This document shows, in pieces, positions 16,884-24,844 of a stretch of DNA of 64,000 bases. Within the stretch, counting starts at the first letter, position 1. Each line of letters begins with the position of its first letter. A program made the translations under genes and the position numbers. The stretch comes from Myxococcales bacterium (GTDB lineage Bacteria; Myxococcota_A; Polyangia; Haliangiales; Haliangiaceae), in the NCBI GenBank assembly GCA_016720595.1, contig JADKKI010000022.1:189719-253718 (forward strand), written 5' to 3'. Below the pieces are notes generated by a model. That model was given only the letters and a program-made list of their open reading frames with translations, was not told the DNA's origin and searched no databases.

Positions 16884-18458
16884 TCAGCGCACGAACCGCG
16901 ACGGGTCCTTGTCGACCTCGTCGAGGAACTGCGTCACACCGAGGGGACTGGCCTTGATCGCCGCACGGAACTTCTGCGCACGCGCGGTGAGCTTCTTGGC
17001 CACGTAGAGCGCGTAGAGGTCCCGGGGCTCGGACGAGCTGAACCACTGCATCTGCTCGAGCGCGTCGAGCGAGGTGTCGAGCTTGCCGCCTGCGAGGTCC
17101 GCGGCGGGCCGCGCGCTCACGTAGGCGAACAGCAGCTTCCAGCTATCCCCGGCCGGGATCGCACCGCCCCACCAATCGGCGGGCTGCTCGTGCTTGATGA
17201 TCACCTCGGCGAGCAGGCCGAGGTACGGGCTGGCGTCGCGGCTCGCGAGCGCGTTGACGAACAGCGATCGATAGTTGCTGGTGAGCCCCTGCTTCAGGGT
17301 CGGCGCGGCCTGATCGAGCGGGAACGACAGCAGGCTCATCGCCGCGTACTCGTGCACCTCGCGCACCGGATCCCCGAGCAAGGGCGCGAGCAGCGGCAAC
17401 AGCTTCGGATCCTGGGAGAAGCCGATCGCGAGCGCGGCTGCGGACCGCAGCTCCGGTGCACGATCCGTGGCGCCCTTCGTGATCGGCGATCGATCGGGGC
17501 GCGCGGCGCTGATCAGCGTGGCCGCGCCGCGGATCTTGGGGTCCGGATCGCGGCTCCAGGCGAGGACCTTGGCCGCCGGGATGCTCGCCACGCGTCCGAG
17601 CGCCCGGATCGCGCGCGCCCGCAGCTCCGGCGTGGCGCCACCGTCGGCGACGGCCAGCAACGCCGCAGCGGCGAGCTCGGCGGAGGCCGGCGAGGTCATC
17701 GTTCGCGGCCCGAGGCCGGAGATCGTTCCCTTGCCGAGGCCCGCGAGCCAGTACCCGGCATCCTCGTCGCGATAGTACGGACTGTCGCCACCGAACACGT
17801 CGATGGCCGCGGCCGCGATCGTGGGATCCTTCGAAGGGATCGCCACGGCGATCTCCGCGAGCGCGGCGCCGCGCTCGAAGTCCGCGAGCTTCAGCATGCT
17901 CCCGCCGCTGTGCTCGTCGAGCTGCCGGATCCCCTCGAGGACATCGGCAGGATCGGCGCTCGCCACCAGGCCGCGCAGCTCGGACCACGCGGCCTCCGTG
18001 ACGGTCGCGCCGCGGTGAGGCTTGAGATCGGCCGCGAGGATCGCTTCGGAATCGATCTTCATGGTCGGGGACTTCGAGACCACGCGATAGCTCCCGCCAC
18101 TGCCCTTGGCTGCGAACACCAGGTACGCGCGACCCTTCACGTACGTGAAGTTCGGCGGCGTGTACATGCTCGGTGCCGGCGGGCCCTTTGCGTAGTGACG
18201 GAACCGCAGCTGCTTCGGCGGCTTGCCTTTGAGGCACGAGACCACGGTGAACGTCGTCTCGCGGACCTCGAAGCTCGACACGGCCGGAAACCAGGCATCG
18301 GCCACCTTGCGATCCGAGGCGACCACGCCCTTGCAGACGAGGTCCGCCTTGGTGGCGAGCGCCTCGAGCGGGACCGCCGGGCCCACGCCGTATCCATGGG
18401 CGGTCGACGCCCCGAACACCACCATCGACATCGTCGCTGCGGTCATCCACCCGTGCAT
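16884..18458 (-). CDS. Exported HEAT-repeat protein
   Basis: 524 residues. A signal peptide (MTAATMSMVVFGASTAHG) suggests periplasmic or surface export. Residues 35-150 form a beta-rich domain (VCKGVVASDRKVADAWF, FTVVSCLKGKPPKQLRFRHY) resembling the small domains that precede repeats in Myxococcota. Residues 240-430 are HEAT-like helical repeats (LRARAIRALGRVASIPAAKVL, LRSAAALAIGFSQDPKLLPLL, REVHEYAAMSLLSFP). TACCGT ends six bases before ATG 18458. The gene lies downstream of the MscS gene with 27 bases between them, but the -10 element lies in that gap, so it has its own promoter. Function is unknown; HEAT arrays usually bind proteins. Confidence 0.75.
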   Translation of the reverse strand: MHGWMTAATMSMVVFGASTAHGYGVGPAVPLEALATKADLVCKGVVASDRKVADAWFPAVSSFEVRETTFTVVSCLKGKPPKQLRFRHYAKGPPAPSMYTPPNFTYVKGRAYLVFAAKGSGGSYRVVSKSPTMKIDSEAILAADLKPHRGATVTEAAWSELRGLVASADPADVLEGIRQLDEHSGGSMLKLADFERGAALAEIAVAIPSKDPTIAAAAIDVFGGDSPYYRDEDAGYWLAGLGKGTISGLGPRTMTSPASAELAAAALLAVADGGATPELRARAIRALGRVASIPAAKVLAWSRDPDPKIRGAATLISAARPDRSPITKGATDRAPELRSAAALAIGFSQDPKLLPLLAPLLGDPVREVHEYAAMSLLSFPLDQAAPTLKQGLTSNYRSLFVNALASRDASPYLGLLAEVIIKHEQPADWWGGAIPAGDSWKLLFAYVSARPAADLAGGKLDTSLDALEQMQWFSSSEPRDLYALYVAKKLTARAQKFRAAIKASPLGVTQFLDEVDKDPSRFVR

Positions 18459-18485
18459 GCCGTTACGGTAGCACCGGCGCTGGGG

Positions 18486-19559
18486 TCACGCCGGCGAGGA
18501 TGGCTGCACGACGTGGACCGTCTGCGTCGGGAACGCCATCGAGGTCCCCGCCCGCTCGATGGCCTCCATGAACGCGATCAACACGCCCTCGCGGATCCCC
18601 TGGAACTCGGCCCAGTCCGCCGTCTGGAACCACGCGACGACCTCGATATCGAGCGATGAGCTGCCGAGCTGCTTGAGCTTGACCACGATGCCGTCCGGCC
18701 AGATCTGCGGATGATCGCGCAGGATCTTGTCGAGCTCGCGGATCACCGTGCGCATCTGCTCCGCCGTCGTGGCGTAGACAAGGCCGATCATGCAGGCGAG
18801 CCGCATGCGATCGCGCACCGTGTACGACTCGATCCGCTGGTTCGCGAGCTCGCCATTGGGGATCGTCACGATCGTCCGATCCTGCGTGCGGATCCGCGTC
18901 GAGCGGAGGCCGATCTGCTCCACGGTCCCGACCACGTCGTAGACCTTCACGAAGTCCCCTTCGCGCAATGGCTGATCGATGCCGATCGAGACCGCGCCGA
19001 ACAGGTTCTCCACCGTCTTCTGCGCAGCGAGGGCGATCACGAGGCCACCGATGCCGAGCCCTGCGATCAGGCTCGCCACCGAGACCCCGAGCTGGGACAG
19101 GGCCACCAGCGTGCCGAGCACCATGACGGCCGCCTTCGTGAACCGCGCGCCGAGCGCAAGCAGCGACCGCGAGGCCGGGCGATCGATGGCCCACGAGCGC
19201 TGGGCGAGCGCATCACGGAACAGATCGATCGCACGGAACAGCGCCCACTCGACCGTCATGATCGACAGCAGGCTCATCGCATCGCGCAGCATCGACATCG
19301 TGCGCAGATCGATCTCCAGCCACTCGAGCCCGATGCGGAACACCTGGATCGCGACGAACAACGACACCGGCCCCGCGAGCTGCGCGCCGAGGTTGTCGTC
19401 CCACTCGGCCTTCGTGCGGCGCGTGATGCGCACGATCGTGTACCGGAGGATCCGCGTGAGCAGCCAGCCTCCGATGATCGACACCACGAGGATGCCGATC
19501 GCCTGGGCGATCACGGAGTCCTTGACCGCGTCGACGATTGCCCAGAATTGCTCGACCAT
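18486..19559 (-). CDS. MscS-family mechanosensitive ion channel
   Basis: 357 residues. It is an inner-membrane channel that opens under membrane tension to release solutes. An N-terminal helix (IAQAIGILVVSIIGGWLLTRIL) and two further helices precede the pore-lining TM3 with its small-residue pattern (GVSVASLIAGLGIGGLVIALAAQKTVENLFG). The beta domain follows (REGDFVKVYDVVGTVEQIGLRSTRIRTQDRTIVTIPNG), then the C-terminal alpha/beta domain. The ATG at 19559 gives a start just before the first helix. It is probably a house-keeping osmoprotection gene; the neighbours suggest no special role. Confidence 0.92.
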   Translation of the reverse strand: MVEQFWAIVDAVKDSVIAQAIGILVVSIIGGWLLTRILRYTIVRITRRTKAEWDDNLGAQLAGPVSLFVAIQVFRIGLEWLEIDLRTMSMLRDAMSLLSIMTVEWALFRAIDLFRDALAQRSWAIDRPASRSLLALGARFTKAAVMVLGTLVALSQLGVSVASLIAGLGIGGLVIALAAQKTVENLFGAVSIGIDQPLREGDFVKVYDVVGTVEQIGLRSTRIRTQDRTIVTIPNGELANQRIESYTVRDRMRLACMIGLVYATTAEQMRTVIRELDKILRDHPQIWPDGIVVKLKQLGSSSLDIEVVAWFQTADWAEFQGIREGVLIAFMEAIERAGTSMAFPTQTVHVVQPSSPA

Positions 19560-19625
19560 CGGCGTGGGTGTTAGCGCACCCGGCCGCGGGGCGTCGAGGA
19601 CCTGAGCCGGGAGCTTCGGGCGCGC

Positions 19626-20126
19626 TCAGTGACCGCGGCGTGGTGGGCGGCGCTGCGGGATCGGCGGAGGAACCGCGCCGCTGATCCGACCGGTCGCGAG
19701 CGATCCGACGGAGCTGAACGGACCGAGCGGCGGCGGGCGCACGACGACTGCCGTGGGGTTTTGGTTCGGCATCGGGATCGGAACGCTACCCTTGGCGAGG
19801 CGGGTGCGTGCGCTCGGTGGTTGGGGCAGCGGCCCGGGGAGTGGCGTGAACAGCGAGCTCTGATCGAGCGTGGCGATCACCTGCGTGAGGCCCACGATCG
19901 GCGCGGGGGCCCGTGGAGCGGCCGGCCGCGGCGCAGGCTTGGCTGCCAGCATCGCGGCGGTCTCCGCCTTGATCCGTGCAGCCGCCGCCAGCTGGGCGGC
20001 CCGAGCCGCGACCCGATCGCGCTCGCGACGCCAGGCACGGAGTTGCTTCTTCGCGATCGTCAACATCGCGAAGATGCTCAGTAGTGCCACCAACGCCACA
20101 CTGATGAACAGGATGAGGGGAACCAC
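19626..20126 (-). CDS. Membrane-anchored protein with Pro/Ala-rich tail
   Basis: 166 residues. One N-terminal membrane helix (LILFISVALVALLSIFAMLTIA) is followed by a basic, Ala-rich helical stretch (residues 27-62, probably coiled coil) and a low-complexity Pro/Arg tail ending PPPIPQRRPPRRGH. GTG 20126 has GAGAGGG about five bases upstream. It is not a recognised family; the architecture suits a cytoplasmic tail tethered to the inner membrane. It sits alone between the MscS gene and a decayed gene. Confidence 0.55.
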   Translation of the reverse strand: MVPLILFISVALVALLSIFAMLTIAKKQLRAWRRERDRVAARAAQLAAAARIKAETAAMLAAKPAPRPAAPRAPAPIVGLTQVIATLDQSSLFTPLPGPLPQPPSARTRLAKGSVPIPMPNQNPTAVVVRPPPLGPFSSVGSLATGRISGAVPPPIPQRRPPRRGH

Positions 20127-20197
20127 GTCACCCTCTCAAGCAACTCGCGTTCCGCGCTAACCAGCTGCGACTCCTACCCACCACGGCGCCGGAACCG

Positions 20198-20672
20198 TCA
20201 CCTACTCGTACAGTTGTACGCTGAGGGTACGGATCGGCGGATCCACGGACCACTCCGCACGATCACGGTGTTCGGTCGCGCGAGCATCAGCTGCTCGGCC
20301 GCGACCCTCGTGAGTCCATAGACGCTCAACGGATCGGTGGCCGAGGTCTCGTCGTACGGTCCGGTGTCGCCGCTGAACACGTGATCGCTGGAGCAATAGA
20401 CGATCCGCGCGTCGGGTGGCGCGTGCGCGATCAGGATCCGCATCGCGTCCACGTTCACGGCCCACGCAAACGCGGGATCGCGCTCGCAGCTCTCCACGTC
20501 GCACACGCCCGCGCACTGCACGATCATCCGCGGGCAGATCCGGGAGAACAGCTCGATCACCGCGGACTCGTCGTCGAGGTCGATCCCGCCGATCGTGCCG
20601 GCTGGTGGACGCCGCGCGTGCTCGCACCGAACAGCACATCTGGCGACCGATCCACGCGAGCGGCAGCATAGC
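20198..20672 (-). pseudogene. RmlD-like NAD-dependent sugar reductase, remnant truncated at both ends
   Basis: The middle of an RmlD/dTDP-4-dehydrorhamnose reductase is clear: VIELFSRICPRMIVQCAGV, then CDVESCERDPAFAWAVNVDAM, RIVYCSSDHVFSGDTGPYDE, DPLSVYGLTRVAAEQ. This includes the YxxxK-like region, here YGLTR with Arg in place of Lys. The nucleotide-binding GxxGxxG start is missing, the sequence before GTIGGIDLDDES appears frameshifted (a related frame reads VDRSPDVLFGASTRGVHQ), and the C-terminal third is replaced by a short tail ending NCTSR. The remnant abuts the promoter of the next gene on the other strand, suggesting loss through a nearby rearrangement. Confidence 0.6.
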
Positions 20673-20698
20673 CCCGGAACCACGCTACGCTGCTCGAG

Positions 20699-21328
20699 AT
20701 GTCGTACCCGCCCGCTCCGTGGCACACGCACGGCCGTGCGTTCGTGCAGCCGTACCTCGTGGATGCTCGGCACCTGGAGCTACCACCTGGGTTCCGCGCG
20801 ATGACCGTGGCCGGGCGTGCGGTCGGCGTGCTCGCGCTCGTCGAGTACGTGCCACCCTCGCCGCTGGTCTATGCGGAGCTCGCGTGGCTGCCGTGCCTGG
20901 TCTCGGCCGCGGGCAAGCGCGGCTACTTCGTCGCGAAGATGTACGTCGACTCGAAGGCGTCGCTCGCCGGCGGGCGCGAACTCTGGGCGATCCCCAAGCA
21001 GCTCGCGAAGTTCTCGATCGGCGATGACGCTGCGACCGTTGACACCGAGGATGGCGCGCATCTCGAGCTGGCTCTCTCCCGCCGTGGACCTGCACTGTCG
21101 CTGCGTGCGGGCGCGTCCACCCTCCAGGACGGAGGAGCCGACGTGGTCCGGTTCCGGGGCACCGGTATGGCGCGAACGTCGTCGGGCGGCCTGACCGTGC
21201 GCGACGCGCGCGGGATGGAGCGCTGGATCGGCTGGCCCGGTGCGCGACGGTTGCCGGGCCTCGGGGCGGCGCTGACGAGCTTCGAGATCACGATGCACCC
21301 CGCGCGGCGCACGCAGAAGCCGCACTGA
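20699..21328 (+). CDS. Acetoacetate decarboxylase family protein
   Basis: 209 residues. It matches the acetoacetate-decarboxylase fold: a conserved core AELAWLPCLVSAAGKRGYFVAKMYVDSKASLAGGRELWAIPKQLAKF (residues about 60-104), in which the Lys of IPKQL corresponds to the region of the Schiff-base lysine. The C-terminal half is more divergent, so the substrate cannot be inferred; homologues include decarboxylases, aldolase-dehydratases and lipocalin-like proteins. ATG 20699 has TACGCT ending seven bases upstream and no Shine-Dalgarno. It is convergent with the propeller lipoprotein. Confidence 0.7.
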   Translation: MSYPPAPWHTHGRAFVQPYLVDARHLELPPGFRAMTVAGRAVGVLALVEYVPPSPLVYAELAWLPCLVSAAGKRGYFVAKMYVDSKASLAGGRELWAIPKQLAKFSIGDDAATVDTEDGAHLELALSRRGPALSLRAGASTLQDGGADVVRFRGTGMARTSSGGLTVRDARGMERWIGWPGARRLPGLGAALTSFEITMHPARRTQKPH

Positions 21329-21339
21329 TCTACGGCGGT

Positions 21340-22227
21340 CTACGGCTCGTAGCGCAGGAGCTTGGCCTTGAGCGCGCCGAGGTCCACCGCGGTCGCCCAG
21401 ATGTTGTCGGGGGACGAGCCGTGGACCATCGTGAAGTTCTCGCGCACCCCGAGCTCACGACTGGTCGACCACGACGAGCCATCGTAGTGGCCGACGAGGC
21501 CGCTGTTGCCAACCGCGAAGATGTCATCGGTCGCGGCGCCCCAGATCCCGTTGTAGCCGCCACCCAGATCCTGCTCCGGTGTCCACACGCTGCCATCCCA
21601 GTGCGAGAGCTCGTCGAAGCTGCCGGCGGCCCACACGTCGTTCGGGCCGAAGCCCCACAACCCGTAGGCACCGCGAGGCGCGTCGTTGGACTGATACGCG
21701 GACCAGCGCGCTCCATCGTAGTGGTAGAGGTCGGTGGTCCCCGACAACCAGATGTCCGAGGACGAGCTGCCCCACAGCGCATCGGCGGCCACGAACTGCA
21801 GCGTGGTCACGGTCCACGTCGTGCCGTTGTAGTGATAGACGCGGCTGTTGTCGGTGTTCGCGATCCACAGATCGTTCCGGCTCGCCCCCCACACCCGATA
21901 GAGGGCGGTGAACGTGACCCCGGCGGTGGCGGGCACGTCGCTCCACGCCGTGCCGTCCCAGTGCCTCACGCTGGAATCGCCGACTGCATAGATGTCCGCG
22001 GGACCAAAGCCCCAGAACCCGACCACCGCTCCAGGGGCCACGTCCGTCCAGGCGGTGCCGTCGAAGTGCCAGATCGAGGTCCCGCCGAGCCACACATCGT
22101 TGTCGCCCGCGACCCACAGCGAATAGGTCGTGAGAGCCGCCGGCGTGGGCACCTCCTGGTCCACCCACGAACCGCTGCTCGAGCCACACCCCACCATCAA
22201 CACGGCCATCACGACGAGGCGGTTCAT
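21340..22227 (-). CDS. Propeller-repeat lipoprotein
   Basis: 295 residues. A lipoprotein signal (MNRLVVMAVLMVGCGSSSG, Cys in VGC) is followed by about six repeats of roughly 45 residues with the pattern LWGxxxxDIWxxGxxxxxxHYDGxxW (for example ADALWGSSSSDIWLSG, YGLWGFGPNDVWAAG, NGIWGAATDDIFAVG). This Trp-rich propeller family is frequent in myxobacterial outer-membrane or surface lipoproteins. Its role is unknown. ATG 22227 has TACAAT ending six bases upstream (the intervening GGAGTG could also act as a ribosome site); an in-frame GTG directly precedes it. Confidence 0.75.
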   Translation of the reverse strand: MNRLVVMAVLMVGCGSSSGSWVDQEVPTPAALTTYSLWVAGDNDVWLGGTSIWHFDGTAWTDVAPGAVVGFWGFGPADIYAVGDSSVRHWDGTAWSDVPATAGVTFTALYRVWGASRNDLWIANTDNSRVYHYNGTTWTVTTLQFVAADALWGSSSSDIWLSGTTDLYHYDGARWSAYQSNDAPRGAYGLWGFGPNDVWAAGSFDELSHWDGSVWTPEQDLGGGYNGIWGAATDDIFAVGNSGLVGHYDGSSWSTSRELGVRENFTMVHGSSPDNIWATAVDLGALKAKLLRYEP

Positions 22228-22284
22228 CACTCCATTGTAAAGCGAATCCTCCGCGGCGAAACGCGCCGATCGAGGGTGTCGCGG

Positions 22285-22290
22285 TATCGT
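22285..22290 (+). promoter_or_regulatory. -10 element of the CDF transporter gene, leaderless layout
   Basis: TATCGT ends five bases before GTG 22296 and there is no Shine-Dalgarno before the start. With usual -10 geometry transcription begins at the start codon. It is one of about 20 such sites in the window, listed in the hunt section. Confidence 0.5.
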
Positions 22291-22295
22291 GCGGC

Positions 22296-23270
22296 GTGGC
22301 CGGAGGATCTTCAGGAGTTGTCGTCAAGGCGCTTGCCGCGAACCTCGGCATCGCGATCGCGAAGTTCGTCGCCGCGGGCTTCTCGCATTCGGCCTCGATG
22401 CTGTCGGAGGCCGTGCACTCGCTCGCCGATTCAGGGAACCAGCTGTTCCTGCTGATCGGCATGCGGCGAGCGACGCGCCAGGAAGATGCCGTCCACGAGT
22501 TCGGCTATGCCGCGGAGCGCTACTTCTGGGCGTTCATCGTGGCGGTCTCGCTGTTCACGATCGGCGCGACGTTCTCGATGTACGAGGGCATCCACAAGGT
22601 GCTGAACCCCGGCGGCGTGATGGGGAGCCGGACGATCGCGTACGTCGTCCTCGGCGTCTCGATCTGCCTCGAGCTGTTCTCCCTGAGCTCCGCGCTCGCC
22701 GAGTTCCGTCACATCAAGGCCGGCCGCTCGCTGAAGCAGACGATCGACGAGGCGCGCGATGCCGTGGTCATCGTGGTGCTATTCGAGGACGTCGCCGCGC
22801 TGGTTGGCCTGGTCGCCGCCTTCGGCGGCCTGCTCGCGACCCAGCTCACCGGCAACGGCGTCTGGGACGGGATCGGCTCGATCGTCGTCGGTGTGACCTT
22901 GTTCGGCGTCGCGTTCTTCCTCGCGAGAAAGACCAAGGACCTCCTGATCGGACAATCAGTCCCCACGGCGCAGCGCGATCGGATGCTCGAGATCACGCGC
23001 CAGTCGCCCGGCGTGAAGGCCGTGATCCACCTCCGCACGATGCACCTCGGTCCCGAGGAGGTGCTCGTGGGCATGAAGATCGTGGTCGACGAGCAGATGA
23101 AGGCCATCGATGCCACCAAGTTCATCGACGTGATCGAGGCGCGGCTGCGCGCAGAGATCCCGATCCTCAAGCGGATCTACATCGAGATCGGCGCACCCGA
23201 GGCGCCGGAGATCGTGGTCACGCCGCCGCGCGCCCCCACCGATCCGGGCGCGGAGTCCGAGTCGCTCTGA
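22296..23270 (+). CDS. Cation diffusion facilitator family transporter
   Basis: 324 residues. It exports divalent metal ions (zinc-like) from the cytoplasm in exchange for protons. The first helices carry the family signature (VVVKALAANLGIAIAKFVAAGFSHSASMLSEAVHSLADSGNQLFLLIG), which resembles the eukaryotic ZnT9-type branch more than ZitB. Six membrane helices extend to about residue 215, followed by the cytoplasmic ferredoxin-like domain (VIHLRTMHLGPEEVLVGMKIVV) and a Pro/Glu tail. The usual HxxxD metal site appears as SEAVHSLAD in TM2, and TM5 has FEDVAALVG, so metal selectivity is unclear. The gene has its own promoter-like element. Confidence 0.85.
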   Translation: MAGGSSGVVVKALAANLGIAIAKFVAAGFSHSASMLSEAVHSLADSGNQLFLLIGMRRATRQEDAVHEFGYAAERYFWAFIVAVSLFTIGATFSMYEGIHKVLNPGGVMGSRTIAYVVLGVSICLELFSLSSALAEFRHIKAGRSLKQTIDEARDAVVIVVLFEDVAALVGLVAAFGGLLATQLTGNGVWDGIGSIVVGVTLFGVAFFLARKTKDLLIGQSVPTAQRDRMLEITRQSPGVKAVIHLRTMHLGPEEVLVGMKIVVDEQMKAIDATKFIDVIEARLRAEIPILKRIYIEIGAPEAPEIVVTPPRAPTDPGAESESL

Positions 23271-23284
23271 CGCGGGGAGCCGCC

Positions 23285-24082
23285 ATGGACCTCGGGCCGC
23301 TGGTTCGCCGGCATCGGCAGCGCTTCGCCTACCGGTTCGGGCTCCCCCTCGCGTGCGTTGGCATCATGGCGGTCGCGTCCGCGTTGATCGCCGCGATCCA
23401 CTACATGCCCGGAGCAGTTCGACGCCGAGTACCGGGGCAAGGCGAATCTGCTGATGGTGATCGCACCGATCGTCTGCGCCGTCTTGCTCGCCACCTGGCG
23501 CAGGTCCCGCGCGATCGTCGTCGACCTCCACCAGCACGGCGTCGCCGTCGTGCGCGGGGATCAGGTCGAGGCCGTGCGCTGGAGCGAGCTCACCGAGGTC
23601 TGGCGCTCCGTGTTCACCGGCCCGTTCCCCGCGGGCGACGACGCGAAGCCTGGTCTGCAGCTCACCACCGCCGATGGACGGCGGATCGTGATCCCGAAGA
23701 CGATCGAACGTCTCGAGGCCCTCGGCACGGCGCTCGATCACGAGGTCACCCAACGGCTGCTCCCGGCGATCCGCGCCACCATCGCGGCAGGAGGAGAGGT
23801 GCCGCTCGGGGCCTACGCGATCTCCCGCGCAGGCATCTCGTTCCGTAGCGCCCCGATCTTGCGGGCGATGACGGGCAAGGTCTCCGCAGATCAGCTGAAC
23901 CTCCGCGAGCACGTGGCCTGGCAGGACATCACGAAGGTCACGCGCGACACCCACTGGATCCGGCTCGTCCGACCGGGCGCGCGCTTCGATATCTACGTCG
24001 CGTTCAACGCGATCCCGAACGTCCCGATCGTGATGCGCCTGATCGAAGACGCCAAGCACGTGCACGCCTCGGGCGAGCTTAG
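23285..24082 (+). pseudogene. Membrane protein with PH-like (DUF6585-like) domain, frameshifted
   Basis: ATG 23285 (GGGGAG five bases upstream) begins a protein with an N-terminal helix (LPLACVGIMAVASALIAAIHYMP). At 23411-23412 one surplus G moves the natural reading into another frame, where it continues as EQFDAEYRGKANLLMVIAPIV, a second helix and a beta-rich domain (VVDLHQHGVAVVRGDQVEAVRWSEL...YAISRAGISFRSA...LREHVAWQDI). This layout fits the PH-like DUF6585 family. In the second frame no stop occurs before 24698, whereas TAG-TAA lie at 24080-24085 in the original frame, so a second compensating shift may exist near the end. This may be a decayed gene or sequencing errors; the coding signal is otherwise intact. 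Confidence 0.55.
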
Positions 24083-24113
24083 TAACCTGCCCACGAGGTT
24101 TGGGCCTGACGGA

Positions 24114-24677
24114 TCACAGCGGGGGCGTGGGCCGCCTGCCACTCCACGATCGGGGCAGGCATCCTCCTTGGCTTCGCCGGGGCGGCTTCGGTGCGGGAGA
24201 CTGTTGTTGCCGCCCCCTCCCGCCCGGGCCGGCCGGGGGGGGCGGCTTGCCGGCCTCGTCGGTGGGCGTGAAGCTGAACTTGCCGTCCTCGTAGATCCAC
24301 ACCAGACAGTCCGCGCCTGCCGCGCACACCGTCTTGTGGACCACACTCGGCTGCAGGTAGTACGAGCCCGCGGTCAGCTTCACCGCCTCCTGGCCCTTGC
24401 TGGTCTCGATGATCGTGCCGGCGAGCACGATGCCCGTGTACGCGGACTCGTGGGTGTGCCAGCCCGAATCGAACGCGGCCTTGAAGCGGATGAAGAACGC
24501 CGTCGGCCCCTTCTTGGCCTCCTTGGTACCGATCACGAACGATTCGTCCGGGCCGCCCGGGAAGAACGGCTCCCACTTCAGCTCGCCCGCAGGGAACGCC
24601 ACCAACTTGGGTGCCGGGCCTGCATTCGCGAGGGTCACGCCGCAGCCGAGGACCGCCAGGATCAGTGCTTTCTTCAT
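24114..24677 (-). CDS. Secreted cupin-domain protein
   Basis: 187 residues in the present frame. Signal peptide MKKALILAVLGCGVTLANA. The domain is a DUF4437/cupin-like beta barrel: FIRFKAAFDSGWHTHESAYTGIVLAGTIIETS and SYYLQPSVVHKTVCAAGADCLVWIYEDG, with His residues in the expected metal-binding positions. The frame ends in an Arg/Pro-rich tail after a run of eight G (24235-24242). Another frame continues with better composition (PIVEWQAAHAPAVIRQAQTSWAGY) to a stop at 24079, so the C-terminus is probably frameshifted. ATG 24677 is chosen because the signal peptide begins there. It is divergent from the desaturase operon. Confidence 0.65.
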   Translation of the reverse strand: MKKALILAVLGCGVTLANAGPAPKLVAFPAGELKWEPFFPGGPDESFVIGTKEAKKGPTAFFIRFKAAFDSGWHTHESAYTGIVLAGTIIETSKGQEAVKLTAGSYYLQPSVVHKTVCAAGADCLVWIYEDGKFSFTPTDEAGKPPPPAGPGGRGRQQQSPAPKPPRRSQGGCLPRSWSGRRPTPPL

Positions 24678-24808
24678 GAGCGCTTTCTCTTTCATTGAGG
24701 GTTCGTGCTGGGTCGAACGGCGCCCCCGCGTTTCGACACCTCCCCCCAAAAAAACCGCGGCAGTCCCCTCCTGGCCTTCCAGCCGCCTCCCGCCCCCTCT
24801 CTTCGACC

Positions 24809-24837
24809 TTGACAGCTCGCACTGTCACAGTCATGAT
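24809..24837 (+). promoter_or_regulatory. Promoter and palindromic operator of the desaturase operon
   Basis: TTGACA (24809-24814), a 17-base spacer and CATGAT (24832-24837) make a good sigma70-type promoter. A perfect inverted repeat, TGACAG (24810-24815), six bases, CTGTCA (24822-24827), overlaps the -35 and the spacer. The predicted transcription start (about 24844) coincides with ATG 24845. The operator is in the right place for repression or for twisting by a MerR-type regulator; one is encoded at the end of the operon. Confidence 0.65.
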
Positions 24838-24844
24838 TGGCTCA

